From NCBI GenBank assembly GCA_036136335.1, contig JAYZQT010000056.1, forward strand, positions 91,567 to 155,566: a stretch of DNA of 64,000 nt. The letters run 5' to 3'. The translations under genes were made by a program, and so were the position numbers. This DNA is from JAYZQT01 sp036136335. Its GTDB lineage: Bacteria > Pseudomonadota > Alphaproteobacteria > MPNO01 > UBA830. How positions within the stretch are numbered: the first letter of the stretch is position 1; each line of letters begins with the position of its first letter. Of this stretch, positions 18,244 through 26,485 are shown piece after piece. The notes beneath the pieces are model-generated. The model saw only the letters and a program-made list of their open reading frames with translations. It searched no databases and was not told the DNA's origin.

Positions 18244-18255
18244 ATTTACGTAAAT
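18244..18255. promoter_or_regulatory. Palindromic operator between ligase and Rieske genes
   Basis: ATTTACGTAAAT is a perfect 12-bp palindrome within the 35-bp gap between divergent start codons. It contains the same half-site (CGTAAAT / ATTTACG) as the inverted repeat upstream of the HpaB-like gene, and both sites adjoin the octamer TTAGTATT (15043-15050 and 18239-18246). The MarR protein at 14383 is the obvious candidate ligand. Confidence 0.6.
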
Positions 18256-18272
18256 CTTGAGGGAGTTAAACC

Positions 18273-19637
18273 ATGGCCTACGAAGGGGCAGCAATCAACC
18301 TGGCTGACAGGATTGATGACAGGGCGGAGACGGATCACGAATTCCGTCTTCACCGTTCGATCTTTGATGACCCGGATATTTACGCCGCGGAAGTGGAGTT
18401 CTGTTTTGAACGTGTCTGGAATTACCTATGCCATGAAAGTCAGCTTTCTGCGCCCGGCGACTACTATGCTACTTATATCGGTAACCAGCCAGTTTTCGTG
18501 CATCGGCAGGAAGATGGCTCTCTAAAGGCGTTTCTGAACGCATGTTCCCACCGTGGCGCCATAATCACGCCGTTCAAACAAGGCAATGCAAAGTCCATAA
18601 CATGTCGGTTTCACGGCTGGAGCTACAGGTGTTCGGGAGAATGTATCGGCATAAAAAACGAGGCAGGCGGTTACGGCGAAGGTTTTGATAGGAGGCGTTA
18701 TGACCTCGTAGAACTGGCCCGGCTCGATTCATATCGCGGATTCATCTTTGGGGCGTTGGTCGAAAGTGTTCCAACGCTGCACGACCACCTTGCCGAGGCT
18801 ATATACTTTATCGACCTGTTTGCTGATCAGTCACCCGATGGACTGGAAATTGTTAAAGGTTCACAGACCTATTTATGTGATCATGACTGGAAGGTCCAGG
18901 CTGACAATGTGACCGATGGTTACCACGTCTCCACGGTTCATAGGAATTTCATGAATACGATCCTTGCTCGTGAGGCCCGAGAAAAACCGCAAGGTCTGTT
19001 GCAGACCGAGGTGGGTCGCATTAAAGGCGGCGTAAAGAATGGAATGTACTATCTCGGGAATGGGCATATGTGTATATGGGCTGACCGTTCGACACCCGAA
19101 GGGGCACCGCTTGCCCCCGCCACAGGATGGATTGAAAAGGAATTTGACCCGATTAAGGCCCACTGGATGCTGCGCCGGGGACGGAACATAATTGTGTTCC
19201 CCAATCTCGTTCTAAATGATCTTGCATCCACCCATTTGCGGACACACAGACCGCTTGGGCCTGGCCGGTGTGAGGTAACCATCTGGTGCATCGCCCCAAA
19301 GAATGAGCCCAGGGACGCGCGGTTTGCTCGGTTGCGCAAATTTGAAGATTTTTTCCTTGTTTCCGGACTTTCGACATCTGACGACGTCGTGTCACTGGAT
19401 ACGGCGCAAGAGGGTTTCCAGGGCGTTGAGGCCGGATGGAACAACTATGACCGGGGCCTGAGCACTATGAGGTCCGGGCCAGATGAGGAGGCAATGAAGG
19501 CGGGTATCAATCCTGAACTTCATTGTGCAAGCTGGGATTACGAAGCCGCATTTGTCGGCTGGTACCGGCATTGGAGAAAACTTGTGGAGGAGGGAAGCAA
19601 AACAGGTACGCTGGATGCGGCTCGCTCGTTAGATTGA
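18273..19637 (+). CDS. Rieske non-haem iron oxygenase, large (alpha) subunit
   Basis: A 454-residue ring-hydroxylating-type oxygenase. The N-terminal Rieske [2Fe-2S] site is C91-x-H93 and C111-x2-H114 (CSHRG, CRFHGWSY). The catalytic mononuclear iron region is DNVTDGYHVSTVH with H218 and H223, and D215 would be the bridging aspartate to the neighbouring Rieske centre. GAGGGAG precedes ATG 18273. No beta subunit, ferredoxin or reductase gene accompanies it, so it is an alpha-only oxygenase that borrows electron-transfer partners. With the CoA ligase and HpaB-type enzyme it probably forms one MarR-controlled module. Confidence 0.9.
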   Translation: MAYEGAAINLADRIDDRAETDHEFRLHRSIFDDPDIYAAEVEFCFERVWNYLCHESQLSAPGDYYATYIGNQPVFVHRQEDGSLKAFLNACSHRGAIITPFKQGNAKSITCRFHGWSYRCSGECIGIKNEAGGYGEGFDRRRYDLVELARLDSYRGFIFGALVESVPTLHDHLAEAIYFIDLFADQSPDGLEIVKGSQTYLCDHDWKVQADNVTDGYHVSTVHRNFMNTILAREAREKPQGLLQTEVGRIKGGVKNGMYYLGNGHMCIWADRSTPEGAPLAPATGWIEKEFDPIKAHWMLRRGRNIIVFPNLVLNDLASTHLRTHRPLGPGRCEVTIWCIAPKNEPRDARFARLRKFEDFFLVSGLSTSDDVVSLDTAQEGFQGVEAGWNNYDRGLSTMRSGPDEEAMKAGINPELHCASWDYEAAFVGWYRHWRKLVEEGSKTGTLDAARSLD

Positions 19638-19702
19638 CAGTTTTCCCCTGCCCCTGCATCTTTTCGGTTTTGGGATTATTTGTCTGACGCATTTCTGACA
19701 GT

Positions 19703-19746
19703 CCATTCAAAAATGCTGGCTACAATGAACCTGCATTCTTGAATGG
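19703..19746. terminator. Hairpin between convergent genes
   Basis: Arms CCATTCAAAAATGC (19703-19716) and GCATTCTTGAATGG (19733-19746) pair over 14 bp with one mismatch around a 16-nt loop. It lies between the 3' ends of the Rieske and fasciclin genes, where a two-way transcription stop is expected. There is no U-run, so termination is inferred from position. Confidence 0.45.
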
Positions 19747-19760
19747 TCCTGTGGCGTCAA

Positions 19761-20222
19761 TCAGGGCAGAAGAATCCTGTTAATTACATGTATGACACCG
19801 TTTTTGGCCATTACGTCTGCCAAAATCACTTTTGCGTCACTGACCACCACACCGTTCGTACCGTCGATCTTCAAGGAAGAACCGTTCACTGTCTTGCGCG
19901 ATAGTGTTTTGCCCACTACAGCTTTTGCCGGTACCGCACCGGATAATACGTGATGCGTTAGGATCGCGACCAGTTTTGACTTGTTTTCCGGCTTTAACAA
20001 TGTCGCGATGGTTCCCGGTGGCAACTTTGCAAACGCCTTATCGGTAGGAGAAAATACCGTGAAAGGCGCGTCGCCCTTTACGGCTGTCACCGGGGTTTTA
20101 AAAGAGCCGCTGGAGATCTCGGTATCGACGATGTCCTTTTTGGTACCGTGGTGACCTGCTATAGCAACAATAGGGATACGCGCCAGGGCGAAAATGGTTA
20201 ACGTCTTTTTCAATCTAGTCAT
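19761..20222 (-). CDS. Fasciclin (FAS1)-domain secreted protein, shortened
   Basis: A 153-residue protein with an N-terminal hydrophobic leader (TLTIFALARIPIVAIAG) and one FAS1 domain: KKDIVDTEISSGSFKTPVTAV, APFTVFSPTDKAFAKLPPGT, ILTHHVLSGAVPAK, and GVIHVINRILLP. The usual stretch between the first helix and the FTVF strand (about 9-10 residues, typically AAGLVDTLKG-like) is missing, so the fold is shortened there. The leader is also unusual in lacking a clear AxA cleavage site. FAS1 proteins are periplasmic or surface adhesion proteins. GAGGAA precedes the ATG. It has no link to the neighbouring catabolic genes. Confidence 0.8.
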   Translation of the reverse strand: MTRLKKTLTIFALARIPIVAIAGHHGTKKDIVDTEISSGSFKTPVTAVKGDAPFTVFSPTDKAFAKLPPGTIATLLKPENKSKLVAILTHHVLSGAVPAKAVVGKTLSRKTVNGSSLKIDGTNGVVVSDAKVILADVMAKNGVIHVINRILLP

Positions 20223-20814
20223 TTTTTCCTCTTGGAGTTTTGGAAAAACAATGAGGTCAGGCCTGTTCTCATTCCCAAACTCAATACGTGGCGATCCGCC
20301 TATTGGATTTTTTGGGTCCGTTCTGATGTAGAATACAAATTATCGATCCGGCCCATTGCGCACTCTAGCCCGAAGGTTGCAGACTATTTTTTTTAAACGA
20401 GTCTACGAACGTTCGAACCGTTTTCTGGTGCATTGGTGTTCCCAAGTTCTACTTCATCCATCCCCGATCAGCTGAACCCGCGGGTTTCTATCTTGACGGG
20501 ATCGTTGTCAGAGGTTTGTGCCGTGCCATAACAGATTTCATCGCCATCAACAGTGCGCGGGTGATTTTGTTAAATTCAATTGATTTATTGATTGAAGCCA
20601 AAAACAACTGGGATTTTTATACGCCGCAACTTTTAAACCCGTTATTTTCCGCGATTGGAGTTAGAATTACTTAGGCTTCCATCCCATCAGACGCTAGTTT
20701 AACTCTTTCGCAGCGTCTATCCGGAAATTTTTGTCCTGCTTTTAGAATAAGGGTTTACGAGAAAATAAATTGTGTGCTTGGGTGGAGGGACCCAGAACTC
20801 GCAGACATCATGAA
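20223..20814. other. 592-bp gap upstream of the luciferase-like gene
   Basis: No gene is supported. It carries the upstream regions of both flanking divergent genes. Two short perfect palindromes are visible, CGAACGTTCG (20406-20415) and AACCCGCGGGTT (20475-20486), and a lone TTTACG half-site at about 20754, but none is placed convincingly against a promoter. Confidence 0.4.
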
Positions 20815-21828
20815 ATGAAACTAGGAATTTGGACACCGTTACCACACACGGTCAGAGTTGATCCTCTGATGGCGCAAGCCATAGGCAACCTGCGCACCGT
20901 TGGTTCGGGGGGACCTACAGATAAATCATTTCGTATTGCCATCGATGTAGTCAAACGCGCTGAAGAGCTTGGTTTCGTCAGCACACTGATTGCCGAGCGT
21001 CACCTCGGGCCAGATCTTGAGGCGTGGATTCTTGCTTCCGCGATGATAGCTGAAACCAGAAACATAGAGCTCCTTGTAGCAGTTCATCCTGGAATTTTTT
21101 CACCACAGGTGACGGCGAAAATGGGCGCCACACTTGATAGAATTTCGGGTGGCCGTTTTGCCGTGAATGTAGTGAACGGCTGGTTTCAAAAAGAGTTTGA
21201 TGTCTTTGGTAACAATTCCTGGCTCGATCAATCGGAAGAACGATACCTCCGAATGGGTGAGTTTATGGCCATAGTGAACGGTCTCTGGACCCAGGATAAT
21301 TACACTCTGGATGGACAGTTTTATAAGTGTGTTGACGGCACGCTTCCCATAAGGCCATTACAGACGCCAAGCCCTCCAATTTACGCAGCGAGCCGGGCGG
21401 CTTCTGGAAAGGAAGCGATCGCTAGGTTCTGTGATTACTGGTTTGTAGCTTATGAGGGAGGGTTTAAGGAAGCAGAAGAAAACAGTATCAGGATCAAAGA
21501 TGGTATAAAGGATATGAACGAGAGGTCTGCGGAATATGGGCGAACGATGTCCTATGGTATGAGCGCACACGTGATATGTGCAGACACCTATAGTGAGGCT
21601 GAAGAACGGGCGAACGCTCTTGAGGAATATGGCAAGACCGATCCAATTGCTGCCGTCGCGGCGAAAGCCCTCGGTGTTGGGCTGGTGGGGACGCCAACCC
21701 AGATTGTTGAGCGCATGAACTATTATTCGGATATTGGCGTAGATATGCCAATGATTCATTTTTATCCGATGATGTCAGAATTAGAGAAATTTGCCGCTAA
21801 AATTCTCCCAAAGTTGAATCTGGAATGA
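20815..21828 (+). CDS. Luciferase-like (LLM) FMNH2-dependent monooxygenase, SsuD/SfnG type
   Basis: A 337-residue TIM-barrel flavin monooxygenase. Landmarks are the N-terminal MKLGIWTPLPH strand, IAERHLGPDLEAWILAS, the flavin and phosphate-binding segment RISGGRFAVNVVNGWFQKEF, and PPIYAASRAASGKEAIA. I start at ATG 20815, where the family begins, rather than a TTG 45 nt upstream. Close relatives (SsuD, SfnG, RutA, DszA) cleave C-S or C-N bonds in sulfonates, sulfones or pyrimidines with FMNH2 from a separate reductase. No reductase is adjacent. The gene stands alone on the plus strand. Confidence 0.85.
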   Translation: MKLGIWTPLPHTVRVDPLMAQAIGNLRTVGSGGPTDKSFRIAIDVVKRAEELGFVSTLIAERHLGPDLEAWILASAMIAETRNIELLVAVHPGIFSPQVTAKMGATLDRISGGRFAVNVVNGWFQKEFDVFGNNSWLDQSEERYLRMGEFMAIVNGLWTQDNYTLDGQFYKCVDGTLPIRPLQTPSPPIYAASRAASGKEAIARFCDYWFVAYEGGFKEAEENSIRIKDGIKDMNERSAEYGRTMSYGMSAHVICADTYSEAEERANALEEYGKTDPIAAVAAKALGVGLVGTPTQIVERMNYYSDIGVDMPMIHFYPMMSELEKFAAKILPKLNLE

Positions 21829-22041
21829 ACGTCAGAAAACGGTGTCGCGGGGGATCCTCCGGATATTTAAAAGGAAGTGTGCATCAGGCCTTTTTTCTCT
21901 TGAATTTGTGGAAAATTGAGGTCTCAGGAAACTCGTGGCGACAGTAACGCCAAGAAATCATCAAGCAGGTGTTTTAAACACAGCCGAGTCACATACAAAG
22001 AATGTTGGGGTGCTGTTCAGGTTTTCTGATAATAGTCACAT

Positions 22042-22830
22042 TTATTTCATATATTTTCGAAAAAACGCTATGGTTTTGTTGTGTGAATCTTTATCGACAT
22101 CCGCATTATATGCCCAACGTCGACTGTTTTTTTGGTCCCAAGCATGGTCAGCACCCTCGTAAATATGTGTTTCAATTGGTGCGCCACTTTCTTTTATCCA
22201 GTCCCATACGGTTTCTGCAAATCGTAGCCCCTGCGTTCCATCACTGTCCCCGTGAAGAGCTAAAAGCGGACTGCTGGTTTTCGAAAAATAGTCAGACGGG
22301 TCAATTTCGATGTCACGTCCCATGTTTGCTTTCCAAACACCATAGTGAGATACGCCGGCGTTGACTTTTCCTCGTCCGGTCAGAAAGCACACCCAGAAAC
22401 CGCCATTCGAGAACCCAACGGCAAAGAGATTGTTTTTGTCTACTTTAGGGTTGGTACCCATTAGTTCGACAATTTCGACCAGCTCTTTTTCAATGTCTTC
22501 CCGGTATCGGTCAAACGAATCCATTCTGGTGTGCGGTGTTAGGCCATGGCGAGTAAAAAAATCCGGTGCATACACTGTAAATCCCGAACCAACATATTTT
22601 TTTATGAGGGGTTTTACTGTCTTGAACCCACCACTGGTATGCAGGGCTATCACAGCGGGGAAAGGCCCTTTACCCTCGGGGTGATGGATTTCATGATATA
22701 TCGGTTCGGCAAATCCTGAACGAATGAAGCCAAAAATTATCGCAAGAAAACAAGCCAGCAAAAGAGCCAAATCCGGTAATTTGAGTCTCACTAAAGTGTC
22801 CTTCACTGCTTGATAATCTGGTGCTGCCAT
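22042..22830 (-). CDS. Dienelactone-hydrolase-like alpha/beta hydrolase with membrane anchor
   Basis: A 262-residue alpha/beta hydrolase of the dienelactone hydrolase group. An N-terminal hydrophobic helix at about residues 20-40 ends in SGFAEP, so it is a signal peptide or membrane anchor and the enzyme is probably periplasmic. The nucleophile elbow is G139-F-S141-N-G143-G; the acid lies in LHGDSDGTQG and the histidine in EGADHAWD. The usual DLH cysteine nucleophile is serine here. It follows the PhyH gene at 22868 by 37 bp and looks like the last gene of that operon. Likely ester or lactone substrate, unknown. Confidence 0.8.
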   Translation of the reverse strand: MAAPDYQAVKDTLVRLKLPDLALLLACFLAIIFGFIRSGFAEPIYHEIHHPEGKGPFPAVIALHTSGGFKTVKPLIKKYVGSGFTVYAPDFFTRHGLTPHTRMDSFDRYREDIEKELVEIVELMGTNPKVDKNNLFAVGFSNGGFWVCFLTGRGKVNAGVSHYGVWKANMGRDIEIDPSDYFSKTSSPLLALHGDSDGTQGLRFAETVWDWIKESGAPIETHIYEGADHAWDQKNSRRWAYNADVDKDSHNKTIAFFRKYMK

Positions 22831-22867
22831 GTTGTTTAGGTGTTGGCTATGGAAATTGGTGTCCCAC

Positions 22868-23683
22868 CTAGGTCTGCGCCTTCATTGCTGTTTTGTAACG
22901 CTCATAATAGTCGTCAACGGCCTGCAAGCTTTCTGGTGACATTTCATAGTCGGGCCGCGGGTCCTCTATCCAATTGATATCCGGGTCTTTGCCACGGATA
23001 TGGATGGCGAGTGCATTGTCAAACTGGGTCTGTCGGACGCCTGAAGCAGCGAAATGGATTGCATATCCAACACGTGGCCAGTCAGCGTTGTTGGGTTCCG
23101 ACGAGTGAATAGTCTTGTTGTGATGTATGGACATTTGACCAGGTTTCAACGGCATTTCTGTGGCAGCGGTTGTATCAACGTCGCGGATGGTCTGGCCTCG
23201 CACGAGCAGATTATCTTTCTCGTAGGTTTCCTCATGGGGAAGAATTGCGGGGCCGGTGTGTGACCCCGGTATAATTTTCATACAGCCCGCTTCGGTACTT
23301 GCGTGGGTAAATGCTACCCAGGCGGTGATCGATTCCGGCGGTTCCAGGCCATAATAAGTGGAATCCTGGTGCCAGGAGATAAAACGTGGATCACGCGCCT
23401 TTTTGGTAAAAAACGAGGACCCCCAACAAACGATGTCCGGACCTATGAGGTCTTCAACAATGTCCGCTAGACGTGGATGAGTGACCAGATTCCAGAGCCA
23501 GGGGAACGGTAAATGTGCCTTAATCCGGAAACGGTCCTGAGCCTCGCCTTCCATTGAGCTTTCCAGCTCCTGAAACCGGCGATTGTAATCGGCTGCTTCC
23601 ACTTCGCTTATCAGGTCGATGGGCCAGATTGCACCATCACGTTGCCAACATTTTAGCTGTTCTTGGTTAAGAGCCTTGAGCAT
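22868..23683 (-). CDS. Phytanoyl-CoA dioxygenase (PhyH)-family Fe(II)/2-oxoglutarate enzyme
   Basis: A 271-residue PhyH-type oxygenase. The iron site is H105-Q-D107 (SWHQDSTYYG) with distal H193 (SIHHNKTIHSS), and R204 is placed to bind 2-oxoglutarate. It is a close paralogue of the next gene upstream: the blocks RFKIKAHLPFPW, WGSSFFTK and SWHQDSTYYGL are nearly the same. Fourth in a run of dioxygenase genes. PhyH-type enzymes hydroxylate fatty acyl-CoAs, natural-product scaffolds or ectoine. The substrate cannot be assigned. Confidence 0.88.
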   Translation of the reverse strand: MLKALNQEQLKCWQRDGAIWPIDLISEVEAADYNRRFQELESSMEGEAQDRFRIKAHLPFPWLWNLVTHPRLADIVEDLIGPDIVCWGSSFFTKKARDPRFISWHQDSTYYGLEPPESITAWVAFTHASTEAGCMKIIPGSHTGPAILPHEETYEKDNLLVRGQTIRDVDTTAATEMPLKPGQMSIHHNKTIHSSEPNNADWPRVGYAIHFAASGVRQTQFDNALAIHIRGKDPDINWIEDPRPDYEMSPESLQAVDDYYERYKTAMKAQT

Positions 23684-23819
23684 CGCTATTTCCTAACAAG
23701 ACATAAAAGGGCGTTCTCACCAAAATCCTTAGTGGTAAATTCCTGTAGCATTTGGGTACGTTAGCCATCCCCCTTGAATAACCAATTATATACCCTATCA
23801 GGGTCCTAAATGTTTACTT

Positions 23820-24629
23820 TCAAAATTTTCCTGCACCCGTGCGGTATTCATTGTAGGTCTGGTCTAGTGATCTCAGACATACCGGATCGAAATCTTTTTC
23901 CGGTTCCAGGTCCTTTCCCCAGTGGCCATGTACATCCGCGCCACGAACCAGTGTGGCCGTCGCGTTCTTCAGTAAAACCTGGTGTACATTTGGAGCAATG
24001 TAATGGATTGAGATGCCAACACGCGGGGTATCGGAATAATTGGCACGGGATCCGTGGACAACGGATTCATGGTGAAGAGAAAATTCGCCAGGCTTCAGTA
24101 TTACGTCCACCGCAATGTCTTCGTCTATCCCATGAATGGTCTGACCACGCATCAGTAAATTATCGTTTGCGCGGGTCTCGTCGTGTTCGAAAAGCCCCTT
24201 CGCGTGAGTGCCTGGAATAAACCTCATGCAGCCCGACCTGACGTTTGACGGACTGAAACAATACCATGCGCTGACGGTGGCGCGTTCAGAAAGTCCATAA
24301 TATGTTGAATCCTGATGCCACGAAACAAAACGTCGGTCACGCGCATTTTTCGTAAAGAACGATGATCCCCAACACAGAATATTGGGACCGATAACGTCTT
24401 CAACGGCGTCGAGAATATTTTTATTTCGTATTATGTTCCACATCCACGGAAATGGCAGATGGGCCTTTATTTTGAACCGGCTTTGCGGTTCTTCGCCAAT
24501 TTCTTTTTCGAGGGCGCTGTAACGTTCATAGTTCAGTTGTGCTTCGTCTGGTGGCACGGCGGTCACGGGAAAAATACAGCCGTCACGGCGCCAAGCAGAA
24601 ATCTGGTCTTCGGTTAATATCTTGGGCAT
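23820..24629 (-). CDS. Phytanoyl-CoA dioxygenase (PhyH)-family Fe(II)/2-oxoglutarate enzyme
   Basis: A 269-residue PhyH-family protein with H105-Q-D107, H192 and R203 in the same alignment positions as its downstream paralogue. The 136 bp separating the two paralogues is longer than the other gaps in this run and could hold a promoter. The TauD-type gene upstream ends 19 bp before it. Having two diverged copies of one family in a row suggests either sequential hydroxylations or two substrates. Confidence 0.88.
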   Translation of the reverse strand: MPKILTEDQISAWRRDGCIFPVTAVPPDEAQLNYERYSALEKEIGEEPQSRFKIKAHLPFPWMWNIIRNKNILDAVEDVIGPNILCWGSSFFTKNARDRRFVSWHQDSTYYGLSERATVSAWYCFSPSNVRSGCMRFIPGTHAKGLFEHDETRANDNLLMRGQTIHGIDEDIAVDVILKPGEFSLHHESVVHGSRANYSDTPRVGISIHYIAPNVHQVLLKNATATLVRGADVHGHWGKDLEPEKDFDPVCLRSLDQTYNEYRTGAGKF

Positions 24630-24648
24630 TTGATTTGCGTATCCGGTA

Positions 24649-25494
24649 TCAGAAAGGCTTTGCGTCCCCCGTGACGGTGGTGCGCAGAAGCAGGCGGCGT
24701 TCGCCTGCCGGGAAGTCGGTGCGCGCGTGCATGGAACAACGGTTGTCCCATAGTATCAGGTCCCCCACTTTCCATTCGTGTTCGTATACAAACTTCTGCT
24801 GTTCAGAGTGATCAAACAACGCAGAGAGATATGTGTTTGCTTCTTCCTGTTCCATATCCACAATACCCTCGGTCATCAACCGGTTTACGTAGATGGCTTT
24901 TTTTCCGGTATCGTCGTGAGTTCTAAAAATGGGATGAACTGATTCGGCGAAGGCAGGAGTTCCTTTTCCGTCACCCTTCTGCGCGGATCCGTAGTTATAA
25001 TGATGAAACGCCTTGCGTCCCTCCAGCCCTTCTCGAAGTTCAATGGGGAGGTGGTCGTAGGCTGCATAACCACTCGCAAACAGGGTATTTCCCCCATGTG
25101 AAGGTATCTCGACTGCATTCAGCATCGTCGCCTTGTGGGGAATTTGCGCATGCATCATATCGTGATGAAACATCATTTCACCATCAGGTAGTGCGCCGAT
25201 AGGCTCTCCATTCTCCCGGATGTTTGAAATCAGCATCACGCCATCGGGAAGCCTTGCGTATCCCTTGGGTTGAAATTCCTTTGGTCGTGAAATTTCGCCC
25301 CGCTCCCCAAACCATTGCGTAACGTATATTTGACGATCTGGCTTCAGGTTCTGGCCGCGAAACAGCAGTATGAGATTGTCTAGCCACGCTTGGTTAATTT
25401 CAGCAATGGTTTCGGTGCTCTGTTCCTCGTTTAAATTAATATTCTGGACCTCTGCGCCGATGTGTGGCGACAGCTTCCGAAGTTTGAGCTCCAT
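24649..25494 (-). CDS. TauD/TfdA-family Fe(II)/2-oxoglutarate dioxygenase
   Basis: A 281-residue TauD/TfdA enzyme. Iron ligands: H110-H-D112 (MMFHHDMMH) and H256 (CSMHARTDF); R271 (RRLLLRTT) should hold 2-oxoglutarate. I start at the ATG at 25494, with GGGAGA 6 nt upstream, instead of 24 codons earlier, because MELKLRKLSPHIGAEV is the family's normal N-terminus. It is a paralogue of the gene just upstream (16-bp gap): both share SLPDGEM/ALPDGEM, FHHDM and HARTDF motifs. The HARTDF form resembles TfdA-like branch enzymes, but the substrate is unknown. Confidence 0.9.
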   Translation of the reverse strand: MELKLRKLSPHIGAEVQNINLNEEQSTETIAEINQAWLDNLILLFRGQNLKPDRQIYVTQWFGERGEISRPKEFQPKGYARLPDGVMLISNIRENGEPIGALPDGEMMFHHDMMHAQIPHKATMLNAVEIPSHGGNTLFASGYAAYDHLPIELREGLEGRKAFHHYNYGSAQKGDGKGTPAFAESVHPIFRTHDDTGKKAIYVNRLMTEGIVDMEQEEANTYLSALFDHSEQQKFVYEHEWKVGDLILWDNRCSMHARTDFPAGERRLLLRTTVTGDAKPF

Positions 25495-25510
25495 GTTTGT
25501 TCTCCCATTC

Positions 25511-26350
25511 CTATTCGCAGAGCGGCTGTCCCTTGACTGTGCAGCGCCGCAGCTTACGGCGTTCACTTTTTGGAAAATCGGTTCGTGCGTGGCACGAACA
25601 CCAGTTATCCCACATTATCAGATCGCCAACGCGCCATTCGTGTTCGTAGATGATGTCCTGATTGTTGCCAAATTCGAATAGCTGTTCCAGCATCGCTTTG
25701 CTGTCTTCTCCCTCCCAGTTTTCTATCCGTGCGGTAATGAGAGGGTTAACATATAGTGCTCTGCGCCCGGTAACCGGGTGGGTAATCGACACTGGCTGAA
25801 CTTCGTGTTTGTACTTCGAAATGTCCTCCGAAATATCGACAGTTTCCCGTGTAGCAAAGTCATAGATCTGCAGCGCTCTCTGGGCTTTGATCCGTTCTTT
25901 CGTGTTGGCATCAAGCGCGTCGTAGGCCATGTACATGTTGGCAAAAAGGGTATTGCCGCCAATCGAGGGCAACTCTATTGCGTATAGAAATGTACCCTTG
26001 TGAGGTGCGGGATCGTAACACATGTCATGATGAAACCACATTTCTCCGTCCGGCAACGATCCAATGTATTTGCCATTTTTCTTGATGTTTGAAATCAGCA
26101 TTACTGAGGCATTGTAGTCGGCCCCCTCCGGGCGGCGTTCCGCTGGGCGAGAGCGGGTTCCCACATTTCCGAAATGTTTGGCAAAGGCTATTTGCTGGTC
26201 CGTGTCGATATCCTGATCACGGAACAGCAGCACGATGTGGTCGTGCCACGCCTTTTCTATAATTGATGCTGTAGCAGTATCAAGGGGATTTGAAAGGTCG
26301 ACGCCACGGATTTCGGCGCCAATCGCATCCGATAACGGTATAATTTCCAT
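25511..26350 (-). CDS. TauD/TfdA-family Fe(II)/2-oxoglutarate dioxygenase
   Basis: A 279-residue TauD/TfdA protein, first of the five-gene run. Iron ligands are H107-H-D109 (MWFHHDMCY) and H254 (CSCHARTDF), with R269 for 2-oxoglutarate. I prefer ATG 26350 (MEIIPLSDAIGAEI), though a GTG at 26368 is in frame. Its 5' end is divergent from the MarR-EmrAB operon; the 43-bp perfect palindrome at 26421-26463 lies between, so this regulator may control both directions. The order TauD-TauD-PhyH-PhyH-hydrolase suggests successive oxidations of one substrate. Confidence 0.9.
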   Translation of the reverse strand: MEIIPLSDAIGAEIRGVDLSNPLDTATASIIEKAWHDHIVLLFRDQDIDTDQQIAFAKHFGNVGTRSRPAERRPEGADYNASVMLISNIKKNGKYIGSLPDGEMWFHHDMCYDPAPHKGTFLYAIELPSIGGNTLFANMYMAYDALDANTKERIKAQRALQIYDFATRETVDISEDISKYKHEVQPVSITHPVTGRRALYVNPLITARIENWEGEDSKAMLEQLFEFGNNQDIIYEHEWRVGDLIMWDNWCSCHARTDFPKSERRKLRRCTVKGQPLCE

Positions 26351-26420
26351 CCTTTGTGCCTGTTCCACGTAAAAACACCTTATCCAATTATAGACGATGC
26401 GTCATTTGCCTGTACATCTT

Positions 26421-26463
26421 TTGTATTATAAGCTAGCTAACAGTAAGCTAGCTTATAATACAA
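26421..26463. promoter_or_regulatory. 43-bp perfect hyphenated palindrome, MarR operator candidate
   Basis: The arms TTGTATTATAAGCTAGCT (26421-26438) and AGCTAGCTTATAATACAA (26446-26463) are exact reverse complements of 18 bp around the 7-bp spacer AACAGTA. Each arm carries a TATAAT -10-like hexamer, at 26454-26459 on plus and 26425-26430 on minus. It therefore sits where divergent promoters for marR-emrAB and the dioxygenase run would start. Repressor binding would block both. Confidence 0.75.
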
Positions 26464-26485
26464 TACAGCAGTTGGGACACTGAAA

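Noticed and set aside
20406..20486. Palindromes CGAACGTTCG and AACCCGCGGGTT in the 592-bp gap
   Set aside because: Perfect but short, not paired with any promoter and without a nearby regulator; GAAC spacing does not match an alphaproteobacterial LexA box.
21969..21981. GTGTTTTAAACAC near-palindrome
   Set aside because: Only six-base arms, no U-run for a terminator, and not close to a start codon.
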